A DNA stretch of 43,837 nucleotides, from positions 1 through 43,837 of the forward strand of contig JACQVS010000017.1 in assembly GCA_016209605.1 (NCBI GenBank), given 5' to 3'. Under the pieces are notes generated by a model. It was given only the letters and a program-made list of their open reading frames with translations, searched no databases and was not told the origin of the DNA. This document shows positions 9,192 through 18,816 of the stretch, in pieces. Each line of letters begins with the position of its first letter. Within the stretch, counting starts at the first letter, position 1. Both the position numbers and the translations under genes were made by a program. The DNA comes from Planctomycetota bacterium. GTDB taxonomy: Bacteria; Planctomycetota; UBA8108; JACQVS01.

Positions 9192-9690
9192 ATGACCACG
9201 GCACCCTCCATCGCCGAACGACCGAAGGGCAAAGCCTGGTACAGTCAGTCTGCCGAGGAAGTGCTGGCACGGCTCGGCTCCGCAGCGACCGGACTTTCCG
9301 TGGCGGAGGTCGCGCGGCGATTGGCCGCCAACGGCCCGAACGAACTGAAGGAAGGCAAGCCCGTCAGCCCGCTTCAGATTTTCCTCAGCCAGTTCAAGAG
9401 CCTGCTCATCTGGCTTCTCATGACCGCGGGTGTCATCTCCGGCCTGCTCGGCGAACTGGTGGATGCCATCGCCATCTTCGCAATCGTTGTCCTTAACGCC
9501 ATCAACCGTGGCGCTTTCGCTCGGCGTGCGCCGCATGTCTCGCCGCCGGGTACTCGTGCGTAAACTGCCGGCCCTCGCGCTGGGCATGGAGCCGCCGGAA
9601 CGTGATCTTATGCGCCGTCAACCTCGTCCGCCCCGCGAACCGGTGATTACACGAGCGCGAGGGCTGCTCATTCTGATCCACGGCAGTTGA
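9192..9690 (+). pseudogene. P-type cation-transporting ATPase remnant with two internal deletions
   Basis: ATG 9192 has GAAGGA upstream and begins a normal cation-ATPase N-terminus (SAEEVLARLGSAATGLS, AANGPNELKE, then helices). At about 9501-9506 the sequence jumps, with a frame change, from VVLNAI to TVALSLGVRRMSRRRVLVRK, which in the family lies just before the phosphorylated DKTGT motif. Within LPAL it jumps again to ALGMEPPERDLMRR, which lies near the C-terminal helices after the ATP-binding domain. DKTGT and the whole nucleotide-binding domain are missing, so the pump is dead. It directly follows the NhaA remnant and may have been its operon partner. Confidence 0.78.
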
Positions 9691-9898
9691 TAGGAAAAGT
9701 CCCCAAGCCAACTTCATACAGTCCTGGTTGCGGTGTTCACGCCAGCTGTGATTCCTCGCCGCAACCTCAGCACGGCGTCATCATTGCCTGTCAACTTTCG
9801 GCGATGCGCTGGCGAGGGGAAAAACTGGATCTGCTTTTTCAGAAGAAACGCCGATCAGCGCTCGGTGCTCCAGGGCCAGGCCGAGGCTGCGCGTCCTG
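9691..9898. other. Spacer after the ATPase remnant, no gene recognised
   Basis: These 208 bases lie between the broken ATPase and the stop of the site-2 protease gene. Short open frames exist on both strands, but none resembles a known protein. The region may contain further unrecognisable fragments. Confidence 0.4.
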
Positions 9899-11011
9899 TC
9901 ACGCCGTGGAGCCCGGCGCCATCTTCATGGGTTCCTGGCCGCGCAGGGCCGACTGGATCATCAGAAACTCGCCCACGTTCTCCATGGTGACGATACCCAC
10001 CAGGTTGCCGGCCCGTACCACCGGCAGTGAATGACAACTGCAGTTTTGCAGGCGGCTGAAGAGGTTCTCCAGCATTTCGGCCGGATCGGCGGTCTCGAAC
10101 TCGCTTTTCATCGCCTCCCTAACCAGCGCCTGCTGGCCTTTCTGCGCAAGCGTCTTGAGCAAATCGGCTCGCGTCAGCACTCCCACCAGCCGTCCATCGA
10201 GCACCACGGGGAAGTCTTGCTGGAACCCGGCAAGCACGTATTCGACCGCTGCCTGCAACGAATCGCCGGGAGACAAGGTGCGAAAATCGGTGATCATCGC
10301 CCGGTTGATCGGAATCCCGCCCAGGGCTGATTTTATTTGAACCATGCTGGCCTCGGCTGCCGCGCCCATCCACACAAACAACGCGATGAACACAAGAAAC
10401 GGATTCCAGAACAAGCCGATGAAGCCGAAGATCAGCGCCACTCCTTGGCCGATGCTGGCGGCAATGTCTGTCGCGCGCACATAATCCATTCGCATCGCCA
10501 AGAGCGCCCGCAGGACCCGCCCGCCGTCCATCGGGAAGGCGGGGATCAAGTTGAAGACAGCCAGGGCCACGTTCACCCACAGGAGCTTGGCGAGGAAGTG
10601 ACCGCCCACCAGTTGCACGCGTGACAGAGGGGCCAATGCCTCCGCTGGAACCAGGATGGCGAAGAGAATAATCGCCAGCGCCACGTTGACCGCCGGCCCC
10701 GCCAAAGCGACGAGCAGCTCTTGCTTGGGATTTTCGGGCATCCGTTCCAGCCGGGCCACGCCGCCTATGGGCAACAGCGTGATGTCGCGGGTCTGGATGC
10801 CATAGCGGCGGGCTGTCAGGGCGTGGCCCAACTCGTGGAGCAAGACGATTCCGAAGAGGGCAATAATAAACGCCAGCCCGCCGGCGACATCGGCGAAGTT
10901 CTGGCGCTCCAAGTAATGGCTCAGACCCACCCAGCCAAGCAGGATCAAAAAGGTGGCGTGCAGGTTCACGTCAATGCCAGCCACTCGACCAATTCGCCAA
11001 GACCATTTCAT
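9899..11011 (-). CDS. Site-2 protease family zinc metalloprotease with CBS pair
   Basis: An intramembrane zinc protease of the M50 (S2P) family. The active-site HELGH is at residues 59-63 within a membrane helix. The second zinc-ligand region FPMDGGR is at about 160-165, and LAGPAVNVALAI is typical of the family. About six hydrophobic segments cover residues 10-220. The C-terminal 130 residues form two CBS motifs (MITDFRTLSPGDSL, then FPVVLDGRLVGVLTRADL and a second SLPVVRAGNLVGIVTMENV), which often bind adenine nucleotides. The 370-residue length is normal for this archaeal/bacterial CBS subclass. Such enzymes release membrane-bound regulators by cutting within the membrane, but no anti-sigma factor lies nearby and the substrate is unknown. 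The gene appears intact although it borders the fragment-rich zone. Confidence 0.88.
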   Translation of the reverse strand: MKWSWRIGRVAGIDVNLHATFLILLGWVGLSHYLERQNFADVAGGLAFIIALFGIVLLHELGHALTARRYGIQTRDITLLPIGGVARLERMPENPKQELLVALAGPAVNVALAIILFAILVPAEALAPLSRVQLVGGHFLAKLLWVNVALAVFNLIPAFPMDGGRVLRALLAMRMDYVRATDIAASIGQGVALIFGFIGLFWNPFLVFIALFVWMGAAAEASMVQIKSALGGIPINRAMITDFRTLSPGDSLQAAVEYVLAGFQQDFPVVLDGRLVGVLTRADLLKTLAQKGQQALVREAMKSEFETADPAEMLENLFSRLQNCSCHSLPVVRAGNLVGIVTMENVGEFLMIQSALRGQEPMKMAPGSTA

Positions 11012-11083
11012 CGTGGTCCTCCTTTGCCTATATGCAAGCTTTCAGGGCATATTGTAACAACGGCGCCTGGTCATCGAAATAGG

Positions 11084-13150
11084 CTACCGGCAGTTTACCG
11101 GCTGCATCGCGCATCCAAGCTTCTTGTCATCGACCAACAGGATAGGACCACACTCGGGAAACGGCTCCGGGGGCGGCGAGTTTCCCAAGAACAGGAATTC
11201 CAGCAATCCGATCGGATCCGAAATGTCGACCTCAGCGTCGCCATTGGCGTTCGCCGCGGCGAGGCAGCTCGGGATCGAGGTTCCCAGGAACAACCACTCG
11301 AGAGTGCCGATGGCGTCGGAGATGTCCGCCGCGCCATCGCCGTTGACGTCTCCGCGCCGGAACGTGTCCTCGGCCTCGATGAGGCGGAATCGAGCGGCGT
11401 CGGCGATGACGACGCTGCCGCCGGCAGCCTGGTTCGAGAGGCGGAGGTAGCCGCTTGTGCCCTCGACGAACCGGAAGGTGCCGAGGACGTTCCACCTGCC
11501 ACCTTTGGTCTTCTGGTCGATGACCATGGAGCGGTTGCCGTCAGCATGGACCAAGGCGTATCGCGCGTCGCTGGCGCGGTTCGATCCCGCCACGTACCAG
11601 ACGGCGGCTTCGTAGAGGCCCGCGCGGGGGAGGTAAGGCCGGTAGAGCGCCCACGCCGTCTCGGTGGCCCTGGTGCTCGAGAAGATGTAACCGCCGCCGT
11701 AGCCGCCGGGGGAGCTGCCATTCGACCAGGAGCCGCCGAGCGAGAAGCCTTCTCTCCCATCGTCGACCACGACCTCGAAGGGGGCGACTGCGGCCGTCAT
11801 GAAGCTCCCGGCGCTCGAGCGGGTCACATTGCCGGCCTCATCGGTAGAGATCGCGTGGAAGTAATACTTCGTCAATGGCGTGAGGCCAGCCAGCCTGACG
11901 GCGTGGTCGAAGGCGATGCCTTGCCCAGCTGCCTCCAGGCCCAAGCTCTGGGTGCGGCCGTACTCCACTCGACTCCGTGAGCGCTCATCGGTGTGCCAGA
12001 TGACGGTCACTTCAGAGGCGAGGATCCCTTGGGCTACCACCCCCGAGATGACGGGAGGGGTCGTATCGGGCGATCCGTCTTTCCAGGGGAGGAGGGGCGG
12101 AGAGGAGGCAGCGGTATACAGGGCCGCAACCTCGGCCCGCCCGGAGTCGTCGAGGGTTGACCAGGCGAAGAACGCCTGACCCTCAAGCCCGATCCGGCGG
12201 GCAATGGAGACCGACTCGAAGACCGCGCCACGGTCGGAGGCGATGCCGGCGTACACGAGCCGCCCACCCGAGTGCTCGTGGAAGTAGAGGGCGCGCTGCT
12301 CGAACTCCCAGAGGTTCAAGGTGTAAATCATGGGCACCGCGATGTCGAGCTTGCCCGCCTCGAGGATGCGCCGTGCGTCCTGAAAATGCAGGCCGGTGGG
12401 GGTGAAAAGGGCGGCGGAAACCTTGATGCCGGGCCGGATCGCCGTCACCGCGTCATAGATCTCCCCGAAGAGCCCGGTGATGTTGTCGTAACGCCACTCG
12501 TGAAAGTCCGGGTCGTCCGGGGCCGGAGCGCGGCCGAAGCGGGCTGCAAAGTTCCTGCGGTGCTCGATGCAAAAGCACCGATCGCTTCCGCCCGGGAAAC
12601 GGAGGTAGTCGAGATGAATGCCGCCGACTTCATAGAGCTGGGCGATCTCCGAAGCGATCTCAACGACATGGGCCCGAAATCCCCGCCACTCGGGGCAGAA
12701 AAAGATCAGGGTGGCCGGGACGCCGACAAATTCAAGGTCGGAGCGGCCGGCAACGTCGACCACGGCCCACTCGGGATGGGCGCGGATGAGGTGGGAGGGA
12801 TCGGCCGGCTGCCCCAGCCCACCCGACCAGACGTTGCAGATGTTAATGTAAGCGTGGACCTCGATCCCGCGGCGCCGGCCCTCGGCGATGGCGACGGCGA
12901 GGGCGTCAAACCCCGGGGCTACGAGGGGCGACCGCGGAGCGAGCGCCGAGCGGTAGAGCGCCATCCCATCGCCGAGGACCTGGCAAAAGAGGGTGTTGGC
13001 CTTGAGAGCCTGCATGCCTGCCAGGCACTCGACAATCTTCCCCTGATCGGTCGCGTTCCAGCGCGTCAGCCAGAAGGCCCGGCCCTCCTCCGTGAAGGCG
13101 GGCGGCGCTGCGAGGACGGCGATGGCGGCAAGCAAGCTTGCTCTATGCAA
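11084..13150 (-). CDS. Secreted GHL10-type glycoside hydrolase with golvesin-like and dockerin-like domains
   Basis: A TTG start with GGGAG six bases upstream is followed by a signal peptide ending near PPAFTEEG. Residues about 25-340 match glycosyl-hydrolase-like family 10 (DUF187): AFWLTRWNATDQGKIVE, HAYINICNVW, GGIHLDYLRFPG, AVPMIYTLNLW. A fibronectin/phosphatase-N-like domain follows at about 365-455 (VIWHTDERSRSRVEYG, LTKYYFHAIS). Then comes a golvesin/Xly-CBM-like beta-sandwich at about 458-590 and two dockerin-like calcium loops (GDVNGDGAADISD, NANGDAEVDISD) at about 600-665. It is probably exported and acts on a polysaccharide; the substrate is not evident. Dockerin-like tails are frequent in planctomycete exoproteins, where no cellulosome is known. 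Confidence 0.85.
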   Translation of the reverse strand: MHRASLLAAIAVLAAPPAFTEEGRAFWLTRWNATDQGKIVECLAGMQALKANTLFCQVLGDGMALYRSALAPRSPLVAPGFDALAVAIAEGRRRGIEVHAYINICNVWSGGLGQPADPSHLIRAHPEWAVVDVAGRSDLEFVGVPATLIFFCPEWRGFRAHVVEIASEIAQLYEVGGIHLDYLRFPGGSDRCFCIEHRRNFAARFGRAPAPDDPDFHEWRYDNITGLFGEIYDAVTAIRPGIKVSAALFTPTGLHFQDARRILEAGKLDIAVPMIYTLNLWEFEQRALYFHEHSGGRLVYAGIASDRGAVFESVSIARRIGLEGQAFFAWSTLDDSGRAEVAALYTAASSPPLLPWKDGSPDTTPPVISGVVAQGILASEVTVIWHTDERSRSRVEYGRTQSLGLEAAGQGIAFDHAVRLAGLTPLTKYYFHAISTDEAGNVTRSSAGSFMTAAVAPFEVVVDDGREGFSLGGSWSNGSSPGGYGGGYIFSSTRATETAWALYRPYLPRAGLYEAAVWYVAGSNRASDARYALVHADGNRSMVIDQKTKGGRWNVLGTFRFVEGTSGYLRLSNQAAGGSVVIADAARFRLIEAEDTFRRGDVNGDGAADISDAIGTLEWLFLGTSIPSCLAAANANGDAEVDISDPIGLLEFLFLGNSPPPEPFPECGPILLVDDKKLGCAMQPVNCR

Positions 13151-13234
13151 GACATACTCCCATGGTTATCAAGCGCCGCGCCTCCCCGGATCCGATGGCA
13201 GAGCGCGGCCTCCCGGCGAGCCTTTTATCTGGAG

Positions 13235-13447
13235 AGGGCGGCCCATCTCTGTGTTGCTCGCTTCGAATACCCTGGCGATGTTGGGATGGTTCCTATGGGC
13301 GTAGTGGTAGCGCCCCTGGAGCGCTCCGCTGTCGAAGAGGGGCACGATGTTGGGGTGGCGGAGGCTCCCCACCAGGGCGATCTCGCGCTCGAACCGGCGC
13401 TTCGCGTCCGTCCCGGCGAAGGGGTCCTCGGGAAGCACCTTGAGGTC
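13235..13447 (-). pseudogene. Ser/Thr protein kinase N-lobe fragments, two pieces joined
   Basis: The minus strand encodes LKVLPED, then FEREIALVGSLRHPNIVPLF, the beta-3 lysine, alpha-C and following strand of a bacterial Ser/Thr kinase. It continues DSGALQGRYHYA and then switches to HRNHPNIARVFEAS, which in these kinases is the equivalent of RHPNIVPLF in another family member. The same structural segment thus occurs twice, so two kinase pieces appear to be fused. Neither the glycine loop nor the catalytic lobe is present. Confidence 0.6.
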
Positions 13448-13710
13448 ATCATCGGTGAGACACTGGTCTTCGAACGCTGCCATTCCATCGACTCCAAGGG
13501 CGCGGCAAGGCGGGTGCATGCAAAAGATGCCCCGCCGAACATTTTTGGGATGCCGCCAAGCTCATCGGCCTGAAAAACCGGAACCGGGCCTGCGAAACCG
13601 AAGCCGCGCCGGCGGCCCGAAAAATCCGCTCCTCCTTCACGCCGGCCTTGGAAGCGAAACTTTATCGTACCCCTATTTTTCGATGCCGTCCAGGAGCTTG
13701 AGGTATTCCG

Positions 13711-13866
13711 ATTCCGTATTTCGCCATGCAGTACGTTCAGGGGCTTCCGATCACCAACTATTGCGATGGCCACCCCCTGGATATCGCCGCTCGTCTGGAG
13801 CTCTTCCAACAGGTCACTTACGGGCTTAACCACGCCCACTTGCGCGGAGTGATCCACCGCCATTGA
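13711..13866 (+). pseudogene. Ser/Thr protein kinase hinge-to-catalytic-loop fragment
   Basis: The plus strand encodes YFAMQYVQGLPITNYCDGH, then LDIAARLELFQQVTYGL and NHAHLRGVIHRH followed by a stop. This is the hinge, alpha-D, alpha-E and the start of the HRD loop of a kinase. It breaks off exactly where HRDLKPSN should follow. It lies on the opposite strand from the neighbouring N-lobe fragments. Confidence 0.65.
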
Positions 13867-13919
13867 CTGGAAAAAATGAAACTATAAAATTTGCTTTTCC
13901 AACCCGTTCAGGAGTTTGG

Positions 13920-16733
13920 ATGAGAACCGTTGCCAACCGCATATTGTTTTTCTGCATTGGCGCCCTCTCGCCGCGCGCCGGCCTTCCACTCGCAGCGGCC
14001 GAGGGCTTCCCCGCCGTCCTCGATCCCCGCCTCAAACTGGAGCTCTACTGCCAGGAGCCGGAGATCGTCACGCCGATTGGCCTCGAGGTCGACTCGCGAG
14101 GGCGCGTCTGGGCGATCGAGAGCCACACCCACTTCCCCAAGGCCAACTACCCCGGGCCGACGTCGGACCGCGTCCTCATTTTCGAGGAGGTCAGCGGCGG
14201 CGGGCGTGCCGGCTCGAAAACCATCTTCGCCGAGGGCTTCCGCCACGCCATGGGGCTCAAGCTCCGCGACGATCGCGCGCTGTACCTCGCCACCCGCCGC
14301 GAGGTCTCCCTGCTCGAGGACCGGGACGGCGACCTGAAGTCGGACGCTGCCCTCTCGCTGGCGCGCCTCGAGACCCGCGGCGATTACCCGCACAATGGCC
14401 TCTCCGGCTTCGCCATCGACGACCTCGACCGCGTCTACTTCGGCCTCGGGGAGAACCTCGGCGCCGAGTACCGCCTGATCGACCGATCGGGGGCGAGCTG
14501 GCCGGGGGGCGGCGAAGGGGGGAGCATTTACCGTATGCTTCCCGATGGCTCGGGCCTCGAGCGCTGGGCCACCGGCTTCTGGAACCCCTTCCACCTCGGC
14601 TTCGACGCTTTCGGCAACCTCTTCGCCGTCGACAACGACCCCGACTCGCGGCCCCCCTGCCGCCTCCTCCACATCATCCGCGGTGGCGACTACGGCTACC
14701 GCTTCTGGCTGGGGAGGAAGGGGCTGCATCCTTTCACCTCCTGGAACGGCGAGCTGCCGGGGACGCTGCCCATGGCCTGCGGAACCGGCGAGGCCCCTTC
14801 GGGAGTCGCGGACTATGAGCATCTCGGCCTGCCGGAGGACTATCGCGGCGGCCTTTTCGTCACCTCCTGGGGGGACCATCGCCTGGAGTTTTACCGCCTC
14901 GAGTCGAGGGGGGCGTCGTACCAGGCAGAGCCGCGGCCAGTCGTCCAGGGGGATGACCATTTCCGGCCGGTGGGCGTGGCGGTGGCGCCGGATGGGTCGA
15001 TCTTCTTCTCCGACTGGGTGCTCCAGGATTATGAAGTGCACGGCCAGGGCCGCATCTGGCAGCTCTCGAGCCGGGAGAAAAAAGCGGCGGCCTCGGCCTT
15101 CCCGCGCCTGCGGCTCCCCGGCGCGGGCTGGGAGGAAACGGAGCGCCTGCTGTCGCATCCGGTCCGGGCCGTGCGCCAGGCGGCGGCGCGCGACCTCAGC
15201 CGGCATCCCGAGGCCGAGCGGCTCGCCGCCGCGGTGCTCGCGAACTCGAAGAGCGCGCGGGGGAAGTACCACGCCCTGGTAGCGCTGGCGCGGGGCGGCA
15301 AGCTGGGGCGCGGGCATCTGCAAGCGGTCTTGAGCGACCTTCCGGAGGTGGCCGCCGCCTGCGTCCGCTTCCTGGGCGATACCGGCAGGATGGAAGCGGC
15401 CGCAAGCTGTCTCCCCGCGCTTTTCGAGCGGCCGCTGCCGCCGCTCCACCTGGAGCTGTTGCTCAACCTCCCCGAGGATTTCTCGCTGCTCTCCGTGCCT
15501 CTCGATCAGCTCCTCTTGAGCGGCGACCCCTTCCTGGCCTCGGGGGCGCTGGTGGCTCTCGAGCGGGGGGAAAGCCGGGAGGCGCTCGGCCGCCTCGCCG
15601 CTTCCGCCGAGCCCGGCCTGCGCCTCGCGGCCCTGCTGGCGCTCCGGCGGCGGGGAGAGGGGGAGGACCGGCTCGAGAAATTTCTCGCCGATCCCGAGCC
15701 GGCGGTGCGGCAGGCGGCTCTCCAGTGGGTGGGGGAGCGGGGGCTGAAAGCCCACCGCCGGCGGGTCGAGGAGATTTTGCAGGAGGGCTCCCTCTCCCGC
15801 GAGCTCTTCGACGCCGCCCTGGCCGCCGCGAGCCTCTTGAACGGCGAGAATCCGCAGGAGCGCGACCAGCAGTCGCGCGACGAGTTTCTCCTCCGGATCG
15901 CCCGGGATCGCCGCCTCGCCCCCACCCGGCGGGCGGGGGCGCTGCGGTCGGTCTCTCCCAGGCACCCCGGTTTGAGCGAGGAGGCGCTCCAGGCTTTCCT
16001 GGCCGAGCCGGATGGGGCGCTCCGCCTCGAGGCGGCACGCAGCTTGAGGGAAAAGGGGGGCGACTTCGCCCGCGGGCGGCTGCGCGCCCTGGCGCTCGAT
16101 CCCCGGGAAGATCTTCCCCTCCGCCGCGAGGCGGTCATCGGTCTCGCGCTCTTCGCCGGGGAGGAGAAGGAGGCGCTGGAAAAGCTGAAAGGCGACCCGG
16201 AGCCGCTCCTTTGCCGGGAAGCGGCCCGCAGCCTGAAAACCGCCGCCTCCCCCGAGGCCGCCGATCCCGCCAGCGAGCCACGCCCCGAGGGCTGGAAGGA
16301 GGCGCTCCTGGGAGGCGGCGACCCCAGGGAGGGGGAAATCGTCTTCTTCCATCCCAAGGGCCCGCGCTGCTACGGCTGCCACGCCGCCGGCGGCCGCGGC
16401 GGCGAGGTCGGGCCGGACCTCTCGGCGGCCGGCCGCATGCCCCCCGAGCGGCTGCGCGACTCCGTGCTCGAGCCGGGGAAGGAGATTGCCCCCCAGTTCG
16501 CTACCTGGATCTTCGTCGCGACCGATGGCCCCCACACCGGCATCCTCCTGGGCGAGGAGGCCGACGGCACGGTCAAGCTCGGCAACGCCCAGGGAGAGGT
16601 CGAGCGCCTGCCGCGGCGCTCCATCCGCTCGCGCGAGCAGCAAAAGACCTCGATCATGCCGGAGAAGCTGGCCGACCCGTTGACCTTCGCGGAGCTGCGC
16701 GACCTCCTGGCCTTCTTGCGGTCGCTGAGATAA
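13920..16733 (+). CDS. PVC-type propeller/HEAT/cytochrome c protein (DUF7133, haem-binding C-terminus)
   Basis: ATG 13920 has AGGAG at a good distance (CAGGAGTTTGG), and a signal peptide runs to about AAAEG. Residues 30-390 are the large propeller domain called membrane-bound dehydrogenase or DUF7133 in Pirellula/Verrucomicrobium-type proteins (IGLEVDSRGRVWAIESHTH, GFAIDDLDRVYFGLGEN, GTGEAPSGVADYEHLGLP). Residues about 395-790 are alanine-rich HEAT-like repeats. The C-terminus is the matching haem-binding domain, with CYGCH at 817-821 as covalent haem site and SIMP near 913 giving the likely methionine ligand. These periplasmic proteins are thought to act as sugar or polysaccharide dehydrogenases passing electrons to the attached cytochrome c; the substrate is unknown. 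Its length of about 937 residues fits the family. Confidence 0.88.
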   Translation: MRTVANRILFFCIGALSPRAGLPLAAAEGFPAVLDPRLKLELYCQEPEIVTPIGLEVDSRGRVWAIESHTHFPKANYPGPTSDRVLIFEEVSGGGRAGSKTIFAEGFRHAMGLKLRDDRALYLATRREVSLLEDRDGDLKSDAALSLARLETRGDYPHNGLSGFAIDDLDRVYFGLGENLGAEYRLIDRSGASWPGGGEGGSIYRMLPDGSGLERWATGFWNPFHLGFDAFGNLFAVDNDPDSRPPCRLLHIIRGGDYGYRFWLGRKGLHPFTSWNGELPGTLPMACGTGEAPSGVADYEHLGLPEDYRGGLFVTSWGDHRLEFYRLESRGASYQAEPRPVVQGDDHFRPVGVAVAPDGSIFFSDWVLQDYEVHGQGRIWQLSSREKKAAASAFPRLRLPGAGWEETERLLSHPVRAVRQAAARDLSRHPEAERLAAAVLANSKSARGKYHALVALARGGKLGRGHLQAVLSDLPEVAAACVRFLGDTGRMEAAASCLPALFERPLPPLHLELLLNLPEDFSLLSVPLDQLLLSGDPFLASGALVALERGESREALGRLAASAEPGLRLAALLALRRRGEGEDRLEKFLADPEPAVRQAALQWVGERGLKAHRRRVEEILQEGSLSRELFDAALAAASLLNGENPQERDQQSRDEFLLRIARDRRLAPTRRAGALRSVSPRHPGLSEEALQAFLAEPDGALRLEAARSLREKGGDFARGRLRALALDPREDLPLRREAVIGLALFAGEEKEALEKLKGDPEPLLCREAARSLKTAASPEAADPASEPRPEGWKEALLGGGDPREGEIVFFHPKGPRCYGCHAAGGRGGEVGPDLSAAGRMPPERLRDSVLEPGKEIAPQFATWIFVATDGPHTGILLGEEADGTVKLGNAQGEVERLPRRSIRSREQQKTSIMPEKLADPLTFAELRDLLAFLRSLR

Positions 16734-16735
16734 CT

Positions 16736-17407
16736 CTAGACCGTGATGGGTTTATCGTGCTCCACCGCGTCGAGGAACTGCTCGAACTCGGCGCGGGCGT
16801 TTTTGTGGGCCATGGAGGCGAGGTCGACGAGTAAGGTGCGGTTGAGGCGATCTTTGTTGTCCTTGAAAGCTCTCATGAAATCGGTCAAGTCTTGAAGTTT
16901 ATCGGTCCTGGAACGCCAGGGCGAAACGGCCGAGAAAAATTTCAGCGCCAGCACCACCTCCACCGGCGGAGCCTGGATCCCCTCCACCTCGATCTTCCGG
17001 TCGAGCGCCGCCTCGAAGAGCTTGTGCGACTGGCTCTTGATGACGTCGACCGTGAGCTTGCCCGGCTCCGGCGCCAATACGCCCTGAAAATGGACCTCGG
17101 TGTCCTTGACGCTGCTGCAGGACTCCTTGAGGATCTTCTTCACCTTGCGGAGATCCTTTTGCCGCACGACGATGTCGATGTCGACGGTGGCGCGGGGGTT
17201 CTTGAGGTAGAGGTTGACGGCCTCGGCGCCGACCAGCACCCAGTCGACGCCGGCCTCTGCGAGGCGATTCAGAAAAGCGGCGACTTTTTCGGGAAAGCGA
17301 AGATTTGATAAGGCTCCTCCGTTGCAAAAGAAGTAGCCGCGCTCGAGGAGGAGGAGGCTGGTGTGAAGGTTGGCCGGCAGGCGGGTGATCGAGCGTTTGG
17401 TTCGCAT
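16736..17407 (-). CDS. Nucleotidyltransferase-like protein (AbiEii/MNT-like fold)
   Basis: The core LAEAGVDWVLVGAEAVNLYL followed by NPRATVDIDIVV resembles the first strand-helix and metal-binding D-x-D of the nucleotidyltransferase superfamily as found in AbiEii-like and MNT-type proteins. A later PVEVVLALKFFSAV and a lysine/aspartate helix also fit. The canonical GS motif is replaced by GA. The first 30 residues before FPEKVAAFLNRL look unlike the family, and the true start may be later. The gene lies about 20 bases downstream of the response-regulator gene on the same strand and may be co-transcribed with it. No antitoxin partner is visible. It converges with the cytochrome protein gene, with 2 bases between the stop codons. 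Confidence 0.62.
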   Translation of the reverse strand: MRTKRSITRLPANLHTSLLLLERGYFFCNGGALSNLRFPEKVAAFLNRLAEAGVDWVLVGAEAVNLYLKNPRATVDIDIVVRQKDLRKVKKILKESCSSVKDTEVHFQGVLAPEPGKLTVDVIKSQSHKLFEAALDRKIEVEGIQAPPVEVVLALKFFSAVSPWRSRTDKLQDLTDFMRAFKDNKDRLNRTLLVDLASMAHKNARAEFEQFLDAVEHDKPITV

Positions 17408-17427
17408 ATCTTAAGATAACCGGGCCA

Positions 17428-18812
<1,385 letters not shown>

Positions 18813-18816
<4 letters not shown>

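Larger units (their letters stand above)
13151..13919. other. Degenerate region between two divergent secreted-protein genes, with kinase fragments
   Basis: These 769 bases hold no intact gene. They contain pieces of Ser/Thr kinases on the minus strand (13235-13447) and the plus strand (13711-13866). The stretch between them, about 13450-13710, has no recognisable coding. The promoters of the two flanking divergent genes must lie within or beside this debris. Confidence 0.6.

Noticed and set aside
6031..9690. A genomic island carried by a transposon or phage
   Set aside because: No transposase, integrase, terminal repeats, target duplication or tRNA was found around the fragments.
13908..16643. 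A 911-codon open frame on the minus strand
   Set aside because: It lies exactly antisense to the propeller/HEAT/cytochrome gene, which has a clear family match. It is a by-product of high GC and has no recognisable domain.
16736..17407. A toxin-antitoxin pair of the AbiEii or MNT/HEPN type
   Set aside because: Only a weak nucleotidyltransferase-like gene is present, with no partner gene beside it.
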